DNA of 64,000 nt, from assembly GCF_040719375.1 (NCBI RefSeq), contig NZ_JBFDTP010000002.1, positions 1,922,001 to 1,986,000 of the forward strand. Reading direction: 5' to 3'. Source of the DNA: Clostridium sp. AN503. GTDB taxonomy: Bacteria; Bacillota; Clostridia; Lachnospirales; Lachnospiraceae. Position 1 is the stretch's first letter. Every line of letters starts with the position of its first letter. The notes beneath the pieces were generated by a model, which saw only the letters and a list, made by a program, of their open reading frames with translations, was not told where the DNA came from and searched no databases. This document shows, piece after piece, positions 48,860 through 58,024 of the stretch. The translations under genes and the position numbers were made by a program.

Positions 48860-51148
48860 TTATCTGTTTCTATTGTAATTGATCAGGCATCCTGCCTTGA
48901 CGATCTTCTTCTCATCCGGCGTCATGTCGGCGATAAAGAGGCTGATCTCTTTTACACTGTCCCCGATGACGTAGGCTTTTATATCCTTCATATCCCCGTC
49001 CAGCGCTTCCCGGATGCCCGGAACGTAGATATAGTCTCCTACCTCAAACTCCGGCTCCGCTTCCATCTGGAACGGCAGCATCCCCCAGTTCATCACGTTG
49101 GAACGGTAGCGCTTGGTCGCATACTCCTTACAGATGTTCGCCAGGCCGCCTAATACCCGCTGGCAGCTGGCAGCCTGCTCACGTGCGGAACCGTCGCCCG
49201 GCTTCACCGCATAGATCATACTGCCGATCTCCGTCTCAGACGCTTTCACCGCTTCATTTCCCGGAATCGTTTTGATCTTTTCAAATACGCCCTCCAGCTC
49301 CGGATCTGCCTTTCTCGGGCAGCTTCCTGCGGCTCTTGCCTTCTCGATCCGGTCCACAGACTTACTTCTGCCCACATATTCCGGGTCTCTTCTGGACAGG
49401 GTGAACTCAGCCAGGCCCAGGGGATTGGAACGGTAGGAGGAGGTCTCGCCGGACGGGATCAGCTCATCGGTCGTGGTGACCGGGTCCATGATCTTCGAGC
49501 AGACCTTTAACAGGATATTGTCAGTCAGCGGGCTCATCTCCGGCCAGTCCTTGATGTTCGGGCCGTATACCAGCTCGGCGCTCTCATCTTCCTTCTTGTA
49601 TCCCTGATAGATCCTTGCCTTGTAAACCGCGTCGTCAAACGTGTATTCCGGTACCTTGTAATCATCAACAACCGCAGTGGCCGGGGTGAGAAGTCCGCCA
49701 TTTGCCGCGGTCGCCGCGATGGAACGTGCGTCCATAAGGGCTACTGCCGCCATCTGGCCTACGCCCGGCTTGGAGCCTTCCCGGTTCGGGAAGTTGCGGG
49801 TGGTGTGGCGGATGGAGAAGCCGTTGTTGGCCGGGGTGTCTCCCGCGCCGAAGCAGGGTCCGCAGAATGCAGTCTTTAATACTGCGCCTGCCGCCATCAG
49901 ATCCGCAACCGCGCCCTTCTTCACCAGGTCGATATAGACTGGCTGAGAGGATGGATATACCGATAAGGAGAACTCATCCGCGCCGCAGCTTGCGCCCCTT
50001 AAAATATGAGCCGCTTCCATCACGTTCGTGTAGTTGCCGCCTGCACAGCCCGCGATGATCCCCTGGGTCGCACGCAGCCTTCCGTTTTCGATCTTGTCGG
50101 TCATGGAGAAGTTTAAATCCGGGTTGCCGGTAACCTTTGTGGCTTCCACCTCTACGCTTCTCAAAATGTCGCCCAGGTTCGCATTCAGCTCATCAATCTC
50201 GTAGGTGTTGCTGGGATGGAACGGCAGGGCGATCATCGGCTTCACGGTGCTTAAGTCCACATATACCACACCGTCGTAGTACGCGACATCAGCCGGGTTC
50301 AGCTCCTTATAATCCTCGCCCCTGCCGTGGGCTGTCAAATATTCCCTTGTATCCCCATCCGTTCTCCAGATGGAGGACAGACAGGTAGTCTCTGTAGTCA
50401 TGACGTCCACGCCGTTGCGGAAGTCGGTGGTCATGGAAGAAACTCCCGGTCCCACAAACTCCATTACCTTATTCTTCACATAGCCGCATTTGAACACGGA
50501 ACCGATGATCGCAAGGGCGATATCCTGAGGACCAACGCCCGGGTTCGGCGCCCCGTCCAGATAAATAGCGATCACGCCGGGATAGCTGATATCGTATGTA
50601 TCACACAGAAGCTGTTTTACCAGCTCGCCGCCGCCCTCGCCGATGGCCATGGTACCCAGGGCGCCGTAGCGGGTATGGCTGTCGGAGCCAAGGATCATCC
50701 TGCCGCAGCCTGCCATCATCTCACGCATATACTGGTGAATGACCGCAATATGCGGAGGAACAAAGATACCGCCGTACTTCTTGCAGGCAGACAGGCCAAA
50801 TATATGATCGTCCTCATTGATCGTTCCGCCTACGGCACAGAGAGAGTTGTGACAGTTGGTGAGCACATAGGGGAGTGGGAACTTCTCCATACCGGACGCC
50901 TTTGCCGTCTGGATGATCCCCACAAAGGTGATATCATGAGAAGTCATGGAATCAAATTTGATCTTCAGCTTTTCCATATCCCCGGACGTATTGTGTTTCT
51001 CAAGGATCGAATAAGCGATCGTGCCTTTTCTTGCCTCTTCCTTATTTGCCTCTCTTCCTGTAAGCGCAGCAACCTTCCCTGACTCTGCTTCCGCAACCAG
51101 CTCTGTCCCGTTTACCAGATATGCGCCGCCTTCGTACAGCTTTACCAT
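48860..51148 (-). CDS. Aconitase-superfamily hydratase, YbhJ type (copy 2)
   Basis: 762 residues from the ATG at 51148 (AGGAGG 8 bp upstream; 19 more codons are open without a site). Length and all key residues match copy 1, including SDSHT and the three cluster cysteines. Differences cluster in the first 60 residues and around 265-350 and 640-660; Gly-Gly-Gly-Lys at 148-150 of copy 1 is Gly-Cys-Gly-Arg here, adding a cysteine. It is transcribed alone from its own promoter. Possible reasons for two copies are different substrate range, oxygen tolerance or timing; none can be shown from sequence. Confidence 0.9.
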   Translation of the reverse strand: MVKLYEGGAYLVNGTELVAEAESGKVAALTGREANKEEARKGTIAYSILEKHNTSGDMEKLKIKFDSMTSHDITFVGIIQTAKASGMEKFPLPYVLTNCHNSLCAVGGTINEDDHIFGLSACKKYGGIFVPPHIAVIHQYMREMMAGCGRMILGSDSHTRYGALGTMAIGEGGGELVKQLLCDTYDISYPGVIAIYLDGAPNPGVGPQDIALAIIGSVFKCGYVKNKVMEFVGPGVSSMTTDFRNGVDVMTTETTCLSSIWRTDGDTREYLTAHGRGEDYKELNPADVAYYDGVVYVDLSTVKPMIALPFHPSNTYEIDELNANLGDILRSVEVEATKVTGNPDLNFSMTDKIENGRLRATQGIIAGCAGGNYTNVMEAAHILRGASCGADEFSLSVYPSSQPVYIDLVKKGAVADLMAAGAVLKTAFCGPCFGAGDTPANNGFSIRHTTRNFPNREGSKPGVGQMAAVALMDARSIAATAANGGLLTPATAVVDDYKVPEYTFDDAVYKARIYQGYKKEDESAELVYGPNIKDWPEMSPLTDNILLKVCSKIMDPVTTTDELIPSGETSSYRSNPLGLAEFTLSRRDPEYVGRSKSVDRIEKARAAGSCPRKADPELEGVFEKIKTIPGNEAVKASETEIGSMIYAVKPGDGSAREQAASCQRVLGGLANICKEYATKRYRSNVMNWGMLPFQMEAEPEFEVGDYIYVPGIREALDGDMKDIKAYVIGDSVKEISLFIADMTPDEKKIVKAGCLINYNRNR

Positions 51149-51196
51149 TTTGACTTTCCTCCTGAATGAGCATTTTTCGTGTTTCTTGTTAGTTAC

Positions 51197-51225
51197 AGTA
51201 TGCACGATTTCTACTCATTGGTCAA
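51197..51225 (-). promoter_or_regulatory. Promoter of hydratase copy 2
   Basis: Minus strand: TTGACC (51220-51225), 17 bp, CATACT (51197-51202), about 50 bp before the start codon. Confidence 0.6.
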
Positions 51226-51270
51226 ATACTATAATCATGATAAACTGTATAGCTTTTACCTATACCTTTT

Positions 51271-52614
51271 TTATACTGCCGCCTCTCTTGCGCTCATAAG
51301 CCTCAGCACATAAACTGTCGTATAGACCGCCATGATGCCGGACACCACCGGCGCCACCATGCCGATCACGCCGAGATTTTCCGGCACGTACCGGCAGACC
51401 AGGTAGATCAGGGGGACGCGCAGCACCAGGGCGCCGAAGCAGCAGCTGAGCATCGTGAAGATGGTCCTGCTGCGCCCGTTTAAGTAGCCGTTCATGGCGA
51501 ACACCAGGAGCACGCACAGATAATCATAGCTGCAGGTCTTAAAAAACGGGATTCCCGCAGCGATGACAGATGCATCCTTTGTAAACACACCGATCATGGT
51601 CTCCGGCGAGAACTGCGCCCACAAAAAGAATGCAAAAGAAAACGGCGCTGCTGCCATAATGCCGACCCACAGGGACCGGTTCATCCTCTCATGCTTCCCC
51701 GCGCCATAGTTCTGAGCCACGATGGACGCCAAAGCGCTGGCAATGGAGGTGGCCGGCAGCATGGCGAACACGTCGTATTTGCTGGCGATCCCCACCGCAG
51801 AGGCCGCCGAGACCCCGAGGGCATTGGTCACAGAGGTCAGATAGAGAAAGGAAAACCGCACCATGCATTCCTGCAGAGAGATGGGGATCCCGATCCGCAT
51901 CAGCTCCCTCACCTTCTGACCATGAATCCTGAAATTAGACAGATGGAATTTAAAAATAAAATCCCTACGATTCAAATATACCATGGCGCATACCATGGAA
52001 AATCCCTGGGAAGCAATGGTCGCCAGAGCCGTCCCCTTCACGCCCATACCGAAATATTTTACCAGGATAATATCTCCCGCCACATTCATGCAGCCTGCGA
52101 TCGCCACAAAAAGCAGGGGGCTTTTGGAATCCCCGTAACCCCTTAAGACCGCGCTGATGGCATTGTAGCCGCAGATGAACACCACGCCGCATGCACAGAC
52201 ATTCACATACTGCTTCGCCTGCGCAAACGCCTCCTCCGGCGTCTTTAGGATCCGCAGCACCGGAACTGTAAATAGAAACAGCAGCACCGACAGTACCACG
52301 CCGGTCATAAAAAACAGGCACAGGCTGGTGCTGATGGTCTCCTTCACATCCTCCGGCCGTTTCCTGCCCACATAGCTGCCCACCATCACCGTCCCGCTCA
52401 TGGTCAGCCCTGAGATAATACTGGTGATGATCTGGGTGACCTGGGTACCCGTGGAGACCGCCGCCACCGCCTCCTTCTCACAGTACCATCCCACGATCAT
52501 CAGATCCACCGCACCGTAAAGGGCCTGGATCAAATTGGCCAGCAGAAACGGGATGGCAAACAAAATAACCGTTCTGATCAGGCTTCCCTTTGTCAAATCA
52601 TTACTACCGCTCAT
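51271..52614 (-). CDS. MATE-family efflux transporter under MerR control
   Basis: 447 residues, 12 spans. ILFAIPFLLANLIQALYGAVDLMIVG and the second-half repeat IGIPISLQECMVRFSFLYLTS are MATE signatures. It belongs to a different subgroup from the MATE protein at 34771 (first-span Gln-Ala-Leu-Tyr-Gly versus Gln-Gln-Phe-Tyr-Asn). It should export drugs or toxic metabolites. Its promoter has the distorted 19-bp spacer and perfect palindrome typical of activation by a MerR protein, and a BmrR-like MerR gene lies 162 bp upstream on the same strand. Confidence 0.92.
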   Translation of the reverse strand: MSGSNDLTKGSLIRTVILFAIPFLLANLIQALYGAVDLMIVGWYCEKEAVAAVSTGTQVTQIITSIISGLTMSGTVMVGSYVGRKRPEDVKETISTSLCLFFMTGVVLSVLLFLFTVPVLRILKTPEEAFAQAKQYVNVCACGVVFICGYNAISAVLRGYGDSKSPLLFVAIAGCMNVAGDIILVKYFGMGVKGTALATIASQGFSMVCAMVYLNRRDFIFKFHLSNFRIHGQKVRELMRIGIPISLQECMVRFSFLYLTSVTNALGVSAASAVGIASKYDVFAMLPATSIASALASIVAQNYGAGKHERMNRSLWVGIMAAAPFSFAFFLWAQFSPETMIGVFTKDASVIAAGIPFFKTCSYDYLCVLLVFAMNGYLNGRSRTIFTMLSCCFGALVLRVPLIYLVCRYVPENLGVIGMVAPVVSGIMAVYTTVYVLRLMSAREAAV

Positions 52615-52697
52615 GTCTTTTTACTCCTGTCGTATTTCTGTTCTGAAATCCCGATATCTGCCGCTGCAGATCTTTTTTCGGATTTTCTCTACGGAAC

Positions 52698-52728
52698 AAG
52701 ATAAACCCTCCAGTAACTGGAGGGTCAA
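52698..52728 (-). promoter_or_regulatory. MerR-type operator-promoter of the MATE gene
   Basis: Minus strand: TTGACC (52723-52728), 19-bp spacer, TATCTT (52698-52703). Within it a perfect palindrome has 10-bp arms ACCCTCCAGT (52705-52714) and ACTGGAGGGT (52716-52725) around one base. A 19-bp spacer filled by such a palindrome is the hallmark of MerR-activated promoters. Confidence 0.92.
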
Positions 52729-52776
52729 GAGTTTTTTACTATTTTTTTCAATTTTGGGGAAATAGTACAATCATTG

Positions 52777-53595
52777 TTATCCTGCTGCCACCGGGACCTG
52801 CAGCTCCGTCACATATTTTTCCAGCTGGCTGGTGATGCCGGAATCGATCAGGGTGATCTCCACCGAATCCCCCGCTACGGTATATCCCTGCCGCGCCAGT
52901 TCATCCAGCAGACGGATATAATACCCGGCCGACTCCTTGTGGGTCCCCCTAAAACGCACCGTGATATACGTTCCCGCCGGAAGCACACGCCTCTCGCCGT
53001 GATAGCTGTCGCCTTCCTCCAGCACGACGAAAAGAGAAGAAAAACCGTCGAACCGCCGCCGCTTTAAGTCCTCCCGGCTCACCGATACTCCGACCTTTCC
53101 CAAGAAGATGGCGTCTGCCAGCTCATTGCGGCTGTCCAAGTCCCGGATGGACACCTCCAAGTCAGCGGCCACCGGGATCTCTCTTTTCAGGATCACAAGC
53201 TCCCGCCTGGGAAACTCCCGCATGGCGATCCGCTCATACACCGTCTCCATGGCGTCCTCCAGCTGCGAGATGCGCGCATCGACCTTTTTCCCGATCCGAT
53301 CCAGAAGCTCCTGCTTCTTCCGAACGTTCTCCCGCTGCTCCCGGAACATCTCCACCACCGTGTCCACTTCCCGGTGGGCAAAAAACCGGGAGATCTGAGC
53401 CAGCGGCATGTCCAGGGCGCGCATATACCGGATCGTATTGATCCGCTCAAACTGCCTGGTGGAATAATAACGATAGCCGGTATCACTGTCCACATATTCC
53501 GGCTTCAAAAGCCCGATCTCATCGTAATACCGCAGCGTCCGGATATTCATCTGAAACAGCCGCGACACTTCTCCTATGGTAAATAAATCTTTCAT
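52777..53595 (-). CDS. MerR-family regulator with GyrI-like effector domain
   Basis: 272 residues. The N-terminal winged helix (FTIGEVSRLFQMNIRTLRYYDEIGLLKPEYVD) is a clear MerR domain, followed by the dimerisation coiled coil (about 75-120) and a C-terminal effector-binding domain (SYHGERRVLPAGTYITVRFRG) like that of BmrR and TipA, which sense hydrophobic or cationic drugs. It most likely activates the downstream MATE gene through the operator at 52698-52728. Its start overlaps the stop of the ferredoxin-type gene by 4 bp (ATGA), so the two are co-transcribed. Confidence 0.93.
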   Translation of the reverse strand: MKDLFTIGEVSRLFQMNIRTLRYYDEIGLLKPEYVDSDTGYRYYSTRQFERINTIRYMRALDMPLAQISRFFAHREVDTVVEMFREQRENVRKKQELLDRIGKKVDARISQLEDAMETVYERIAMREFPRRELVILKREIPVAADLEVSIRDLDSRNELADAIFLGKVGVSVSREDLKRRRFDGFSSLFVVLEEGDSYHGERRVLPAGTYITVRFRGTHKESAGYYIRLLDELARQGYTVAGDSVEITLIDSGITSQLEKYVTELQVPVAAG

Positions 53596-54893
53596 CTCCG
53601 TGTCTCCTGCATGGAAAGCAGCTTGTCCAGATACACCGACTTCATCTGCCTGCTGGCAAGGGCCTGTTTCACCGGCGGAAGCTTAAGGATCGCGCCAAGC
53701 GCCGCAGCCAGCGCCCGGTGGTTGGCAAACGCCTGGTTGTCGAAGATCAGATTGGGAAGGGTCCCCTTCTCAATGGCCTGCAGTACAAATCGGTGGGTAC
53801 TGTTGACCGGAGTGATAACCTGTTCCGGCCTCCGTTTCAGCTCGATGGCCTTCGTGGGACAATTGCGGGCGCAGACGCCGCAGCCTAAACAGATATCCTG
53901 ATCCACCACCGCTTTCCTGCCCTCATCTGCCGCCTCGTCCGTTTTCACCTTCCCCTTCACGGAGATCGCAAAAACCGGACACACCTTCTCACATTTCCCA
54001 CAGCCTACGCATTTGTCCGCCAAAACCTCCGGGATATAGTTGGTGGTGGCGACCGGCTGCATGGGGGCGAATTTCCTTGCCGCCTGCAAAGCCTCGCAGC
54101 AGCATCCGCAGCAGTTGCAGATAAACGCCGGGTGCTCCCGCACATTCTCACCGATCTGCACCAGATTGCTGGCGTAGGAACGCTCCAGCGCGTCCATTGC
54201 CTCCTCTCTGGAGATCAGCCTTGCATAGTCGTTGTGCTGCGCCAGGGACCGCGCCACATTGTCAAAGGTCAGGCACACATCCCAGGGCGCATTGATCTCA
54301 CAGGGGTGGCCCGCATGGGACATCTTATGGCGGCAGTAACACAGGCCCAGGCCAATGTACTCCGCCTCCTCTATGATATGGGTCGCCCGCTCATAGTCCA
54401 GGATGTGGTTTGCCTTGTCGCTCAGCAGGACCGGCTCCTGCACATAGACGCGCCCCAGCTTTGTCTCTGTGGCATAGAACAGATCCTTGATAAAATCCTC
54501 CTCCACATTCATATACTGGTAGTAAAGCTCCGCCAGATACTGCTGGTCGATATCCCCGCGTGTCCGCATCAGTGCAAACTCAATAAAGCCTGCCATGGGC
54601 GGCGGCATCACAAACTTCCGCTCCCCATTGTGCCAGGAATCCACCAAAAGCGCCTTGCCGCAGAGATGGTCCAGCAGCTTTTCCGCCTTATATTCCGAGG
54701 TCCCCCAGACCTTCGCCGCCTTTTTTATGGTGAAGGGGCGGACCGGGAGAAGAGCCACCCATTTTGCCTCTTTTTCCGTGTAGAGAACCTGGAGGATCTT
54801 ATAGAGAGTCTCCGATTCCGGCGCTCCCTGGGTGAACCAGTTGATCCTGTCGCCAAGACTCCGGTATGCGTCACGCGTGGTCAAATGTCCCAT
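53592..54893 (-). CDS. 4Fe-4S dicluster ferredoxin-type protein with winged-helix-like N-terminus
   Basis: 433 residues. Two ferredoxin motifs near 295-350, CVGCGKCEKVCP and CLGCGVCARNCP, bind two 4Fe-4S clusters. Before them lie further cysteines (CYCRHKMSHAG about 190 and CNCCGCCC about 262), which could bind another metal centre. The first 90 residues (IKKAAKVWGTSEYKAEKLLDHLC) look like a winged helix. I recall such proteins as uncharacterised 4Fe-4S binding proteins in anaerobes. The electron partner is unknown. The overlap with the merR gene suggests redox status and efflux are linked, but this is inference. Confidence 0.85.
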   Translation of the reverse strand: MGHLTTRDAYRSLGDRINWFTQGAPESETLYKILQVLYTEKEAKWVALLPVRPFTIKKAAKVWGTSEYKAEKLLDHLCGKALLVDSWHNGERKFVMPPPMAGFIEFALMRTRGDIDQQYLAELYYQYMNVEEDFIKDLFYATETKLGRVYVQEPVLLSDKANHILDYERATHIIEEAEYIGLGLCYCRHKMSHAGHPCEINAPWDVCLTFDNVARSLAQHNDYARLISREEAMDALERSYASNLVQIGENVREHPAFICNCCGCCCEALQAARKFAPMQPVATTNYIPEVLADKCVGCGKCEKVCPVFAISVKGKVKTDEAADEGRKAVVDQDICLGCGVCARNCPTKAIELKRRPEQVITPVNSTHRFVLQAIEKGTLPNLIFDNQAFANHRALAAALGAILKLPPVKQALASRQMKSVYLDKLLSMQETRR

Positions 54894-54940
54894 CGTTCAT
54901 GCCTTCTTTCTTCTAATTTGATTCTTTTTTCTTCCGCCTC

Positions 54941-55819
54941 TCATGAAGACTTTTTCTGCCGGGCATCCTCCGCCATCAGCCATGCGCTTAAATCCCGCAT
55001 CCTGCACAGCGCGTCCCGCCGCCCGATGTCATAGACCTCCTGGAGCCGGTTCGGATCGTGCTCCGTCCTTCCGATGGAAAGCTCCCTGCTGGGCCGGATC
55101 ACGAAAATCTCCCCCGCCTGCTCCAGTTCCTCGATCCGGCGGATCGTCTCATTGTAGGTGTTGTGCCTGTTCTCAAGCGCTTTCACGAACTTCGGATACT
55201 TCCGGTACACGATGCCTGCCAGCCGTGTGCTCTCCGGTTCCTTCCGGTAGCCTCTATGTCTGGTCAGGACCACCACTGTTTTCTCAAAGCCCATCTGCCT
55301 GAAGGCCATCACCGGAATGCTGTCGCAGCAGCCGCCGTCCAAAAGCTTCATCCCATCCATCTCTACAGTACGGGAAACATAGGGCAGGGAGGCCGACGCG
55401 CGCATAAGGTCAATCTGCTTTTTCATATCATGGATGCGCAGATACTCTGCATTTCCCGTCTCTAAGTTACTGCATGTCACATAAAACTCCGTACCGGAAC
55501 GATTGAACGCCGCATAATCATATGGGTCCAGCTTCTCCGGCAGGTCGTGGTAACAGAACCTCTCCCCCGCAATGTCTCCGGTCCGTAAAAGATTCCAGAA
55601 GCTCATGAACCGTTTGTCCCTGCTGTATTTTTTATAATAGCGGATGCTGCGCCCTTTCTGCTCCGAAACAAAGGAACATCCATGGATCGCCCCGGCCGAC
55701 ACTCCGATCACTCCGTCAAAGGAGATCCCGTGCTCCAGAAATACATCCAGCACACCGGCGGAGTAGATTCCCCGCATGCCGCCTCCTTCCAAAACCAGTC
55801 CTGTCTTTTTAAGTCCCAT
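54941..55819 (-). CDS. Patatin-like phospholipase
   Basis: 292 residues. It has the patatin elements: oxyanion hole GGGMRG (12-17), nucleophile elbow GVSAG with catalytic Ser at about 42, and the DGG motif (LDGGCCDSIP) with the catalytic Asp at about 162. The short form lacking an N-terminal extension is like the YjjU group of E. coli. It probably hydrolyses lipid acyl esters in the cytoplasm; the physiological substrate is unknown. It lies 47 bp before the ferredoxin-type gene and may share its transcript. Confidence 0.9.
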   Translation of the reverse strand: MGLKKTGLVLEGGGMRGIYSAGVLDVFLEHGISFDGVIGVSAGAIHGCSFVSEQKGRSIRYYKKYSRDKRFMSFWNLLRTGDIAGERFCYHDLPEKLDPYDYAAFNRSGTEFYVTCSNLETGNAEYLRIHDMKKQIDLMRASASLPYVSRTVEMDGMKLLDGGCCDSIPVMAFRQMGFEKTVVVLTRHRGYRKEPESTRLAGIVYRKYPKFVKALENRHNTYNETIRRIEELEQAGEIFVIRPSRELSIGRTEHDPNRLQEVYDIGRRDALCRMRDLSAWLMAEDARQKKSS

Positions 55820-55846
55820 CTCATGTCACCCTTTCTGTCATGTTAT

Positions 55847-58024
55847 CTATAATCCGGATTCCAGCCTTTTTGCAAGACCGGACTTTAAAATAAACTCATC
55901 GATGATCCCATTTTTCAGATACCATCCAAACTGCTCATCCTCTGTTCCGCTCATGAGGATCAGGCGGATGCCGGGATCCAGCCTGCGGACCAGCTCTGCA
56001 AACTCCAGTCCGTTCATGGACGGCATATCAAAATCCGTCAGGATACAGTCACAGTAATCCCGGCGGTTCTGTAGCTTTGCCAGCGCTACCGCCGGATGAC
56101 TGTAACACTCCACCACACAGCGCTGCCGCTTCAGCCTGGCCTCCAGAGCTTTTAGGATCTCCGGGTCATCATCCACCACGACAAAGCGAACCGCAGGTTT
56201 ATGCCCGGCTGCCTTTCTTTCCTCTGTTTCCGGTTCTGTCAGCGGAAAATACAGACGGAAAACCGTCCCTTTCCCCGGTTCGCTCTCAACCCTGATCTGC
56301 CCTCCCACAGAAAGCATCACATTGCGGATCACAGAAAGCCCGAGCCCGGTTCCTTTCCCGCTGCGCTTTGTAGTGTAGAATGGCTCAAAGATCTTGCTGA
56401 GCGTCTCTTCTTTGATGCCGCATCCGGTGTCCGAGACAGACAGGCACGCCCAGTCTGTTCCTGTACCGTCTGCACTGGCGTCCCTTATAGCCTCGCCCGC
56501 CGTTTTGACCAGCCTCACCGTCAGACTTCCCGCGCTGCCTTCCATGGCATGGTAAGCGTTGCTGCAGAGGTTCATCAGGATATGCTCTGCCATCCCGTGT
56601 TTCCCCCTCACGTACAGCGGGCCTTCCTCCAGCTCCGTCTGAAAGGAGATCTGTTCCGGCGTAAGCCGCCGGACCATATCTGCCGCTTTCTTGACCTCCG
56701 CTGACAGATCCAGGACCATCAGCCCGGCCCCGGTATCCTGCCTGCTGAAATCCAGAAGTTTCCTTGACAGGTCCGCAGCCTGTCCCGCCGCGTCCAGGAC
56801 GCCCTCCACAAGCTTATGGTTCTCCCCGTTTATGGAGGCGTCCTCCTTTAACATCTCACCGTACAGCAGCACTGGAGTTAAATAGTTATTGAACTCATGG
56901 GCAATATGGCTGCTCATCTGGCCGATGGACTGCAGTCTCTGGTAATGCTGGATCTCATCTTCCTTCCGGCGCAGCAGCTCCATGCCCTCGTTGATCTCTT
57001 TTAAGTAAGCGATCTCCTTTTTCTGGCTTTCCGAACGCATCAGGCTCCGGGTCATCACAAACACAAAGCCTCCCGCCAACAGAATAAACAGGCCGCTCAT
57101 TCCCAAAAGTCTCAGCAGCATCCTGTTAAGGGGGCCATTCAGCTCCTTAAACGGCAGCGTACTGTTGACGATCCAGGTCTCTCCTGGAAGCCGGACCGTA
57201 GTGTACGCCACGATCCGCTGCTCCGGCGCCAGGTTTTCGTCATCCCACACATAAGACCGGATGACAGCCACACCCTCCGGCTGTATCTCCTGCATATGGA
57301 TCCACTCGAACAGATCTGTCAGATCCAGCTGCGGATACTTCCTGCTCCGGTCATAGACCGCATCCATCCCGATCTGGCTGGGCGCATGATGCATGATGAT
57401 AGAAAGCTCGCTGTCCTTAACGACCGAATATCCGCCCTGCCCAATCTTCACCGGCTCCACGATCCGGGTATAGATCTGATCCAGATCCATGGCATAGACA
57501 GCCGTATACTCCTCGCCGTCCCACCCAAAGCTTCGGGAAACATACATCTCATAATGATCTCCGCAAAGCCTCTTGCCGCAGATGGACGCCCCTTTCTCCC
57601 CGCCAAGCCACTGATGCCCAAAATCCATGGACCCCTGCTGGAACATCAGGCTCCCATCCTTATGATAACATGCCATAGCGGTATACAGCCCGTCTTTCCG
57701 GTTTAAAAATGCTTCTGCCGCCTGCTTCGCAGCATTCTTCGGCCCTCCCTCCCCGCCTCCTGTCTCAAGCAGGGAAAAATACAGGTCGATATTGTCAAGC
57801 TCCTGCTCCACAAAATTGACCAGGCTGGTCCCCACTGTCTTCGCCATGGTAAGCAGCTGCTCCTGTTCCGTTTCGATCAGCTCCCGCCGGTACTGGTTAT
57901 AGGACCAGACGCCAATGCTCCCGATCACAGCTGTTGCCAAAATTGTCCCAAGGATCCCCAGGATCAGGATACGATTTCTGTAAAATGCTTCCTTCCAGTT
58001 CTGTTTTTCTCTGTTATCTGCCAT
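55847..58024 (-). CDS. Hybrid sensor histidine kinase with extracellular sensor and receiver domain
   Basis: 725 residues. Two membrane spans (about 17-35 and 300-325) bracket an extracellular sensor of dCache type (about 40-295). HisKA with the phosphorylated His in SSHIAHEFNNYLTPVLLY, and a HATPase with NxxxNAYHAM, DTGCGI and GKGTGLGLSV motifs follow, then a receiver domain (VVDDDPE, LTDFDMPSMNG, FILKSG) with its Asp and Lys intact. No HPt domain is present, so the route of phosphate to the separate response regulator is unclear. It overlaps that regulator gene by 11 bp. The ligand is unknown; a nearby citrate-type transporter is suggestive. Confidence 0.92.
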   Translation of the reverse strand: MADNREKQNWKEAFYRNRILILGILGTILATAVIGSIGVWSYNQYRRELIETEQEQLLTMAKTVGTSLVNFVEQELDNIDLYFSLLETGGGEGGPKNAAKQAAEAFLNRKDGLYTAMACYHKDGSLMFQQGSMDFGHQWLGGEKGASICGKRLCGDHYEMYVSRSFGWDGEEYTAVYAMDLDQIYTRIVEPVKIGQGGYSVVKDSELSIIMHHAPSQIGMDAVYDRSRKYPQLDLTDLFEWIHMQEIQPEGVAVIRSYVWDDENLAPEQRIVAYTTVRLPGETWIVNSTLPFKELNGPLNRMLLRLLGMSGLFILLAGGFVFVMTRSLMRSESQKKEIAYLKEINEGMELLRRKEDEIQHYQRLQSIGQMSSHIAHEFNNYLTPVLLYGEMLKEDASINGENHKLVEGVLDAAGQAADLSRKLLDFSRQDTGAGLMVLDLSAEVKKAADMVRRLTPEQISFQTELEEGPLYVRGKHGMAEHILMNLCSNAYHAMEGSAGSLTVRLVKTAGEAIRDASADGTGTDWACLSVSDTGCGIKEETLSKIFEPFYTTKRSGKGTGLGLSVIRNVMLSVGGQIRVESEPGKGTVFRLYFPLTEPETEERKAAGHKPAVRFVVVDDDPEILKALEARLKRQRCVVECYSHPAVALAKLQNRRDYCDCILTDFDMPSMNGLEFAELVRRLDPGIRLILMSGTEDEQFGWYLKNGIIDEFILKSGLAKRLESGL

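Noticed and set aside
50327..51082. 251-codon open frame on the plus strand
   Set aside because: Antisense to hydratase copy 2; the corresponding strand of copy 1 has the same frame broken, so it is not kept as a gene.
41871..51148. Composite transposon bounded by the two hydratase copies
   Set aside because: The repeats are full functional genes in the same orientation, no transposase or terminal inverted repeats flank them, and the Rpn-type gene lies outside the interval.
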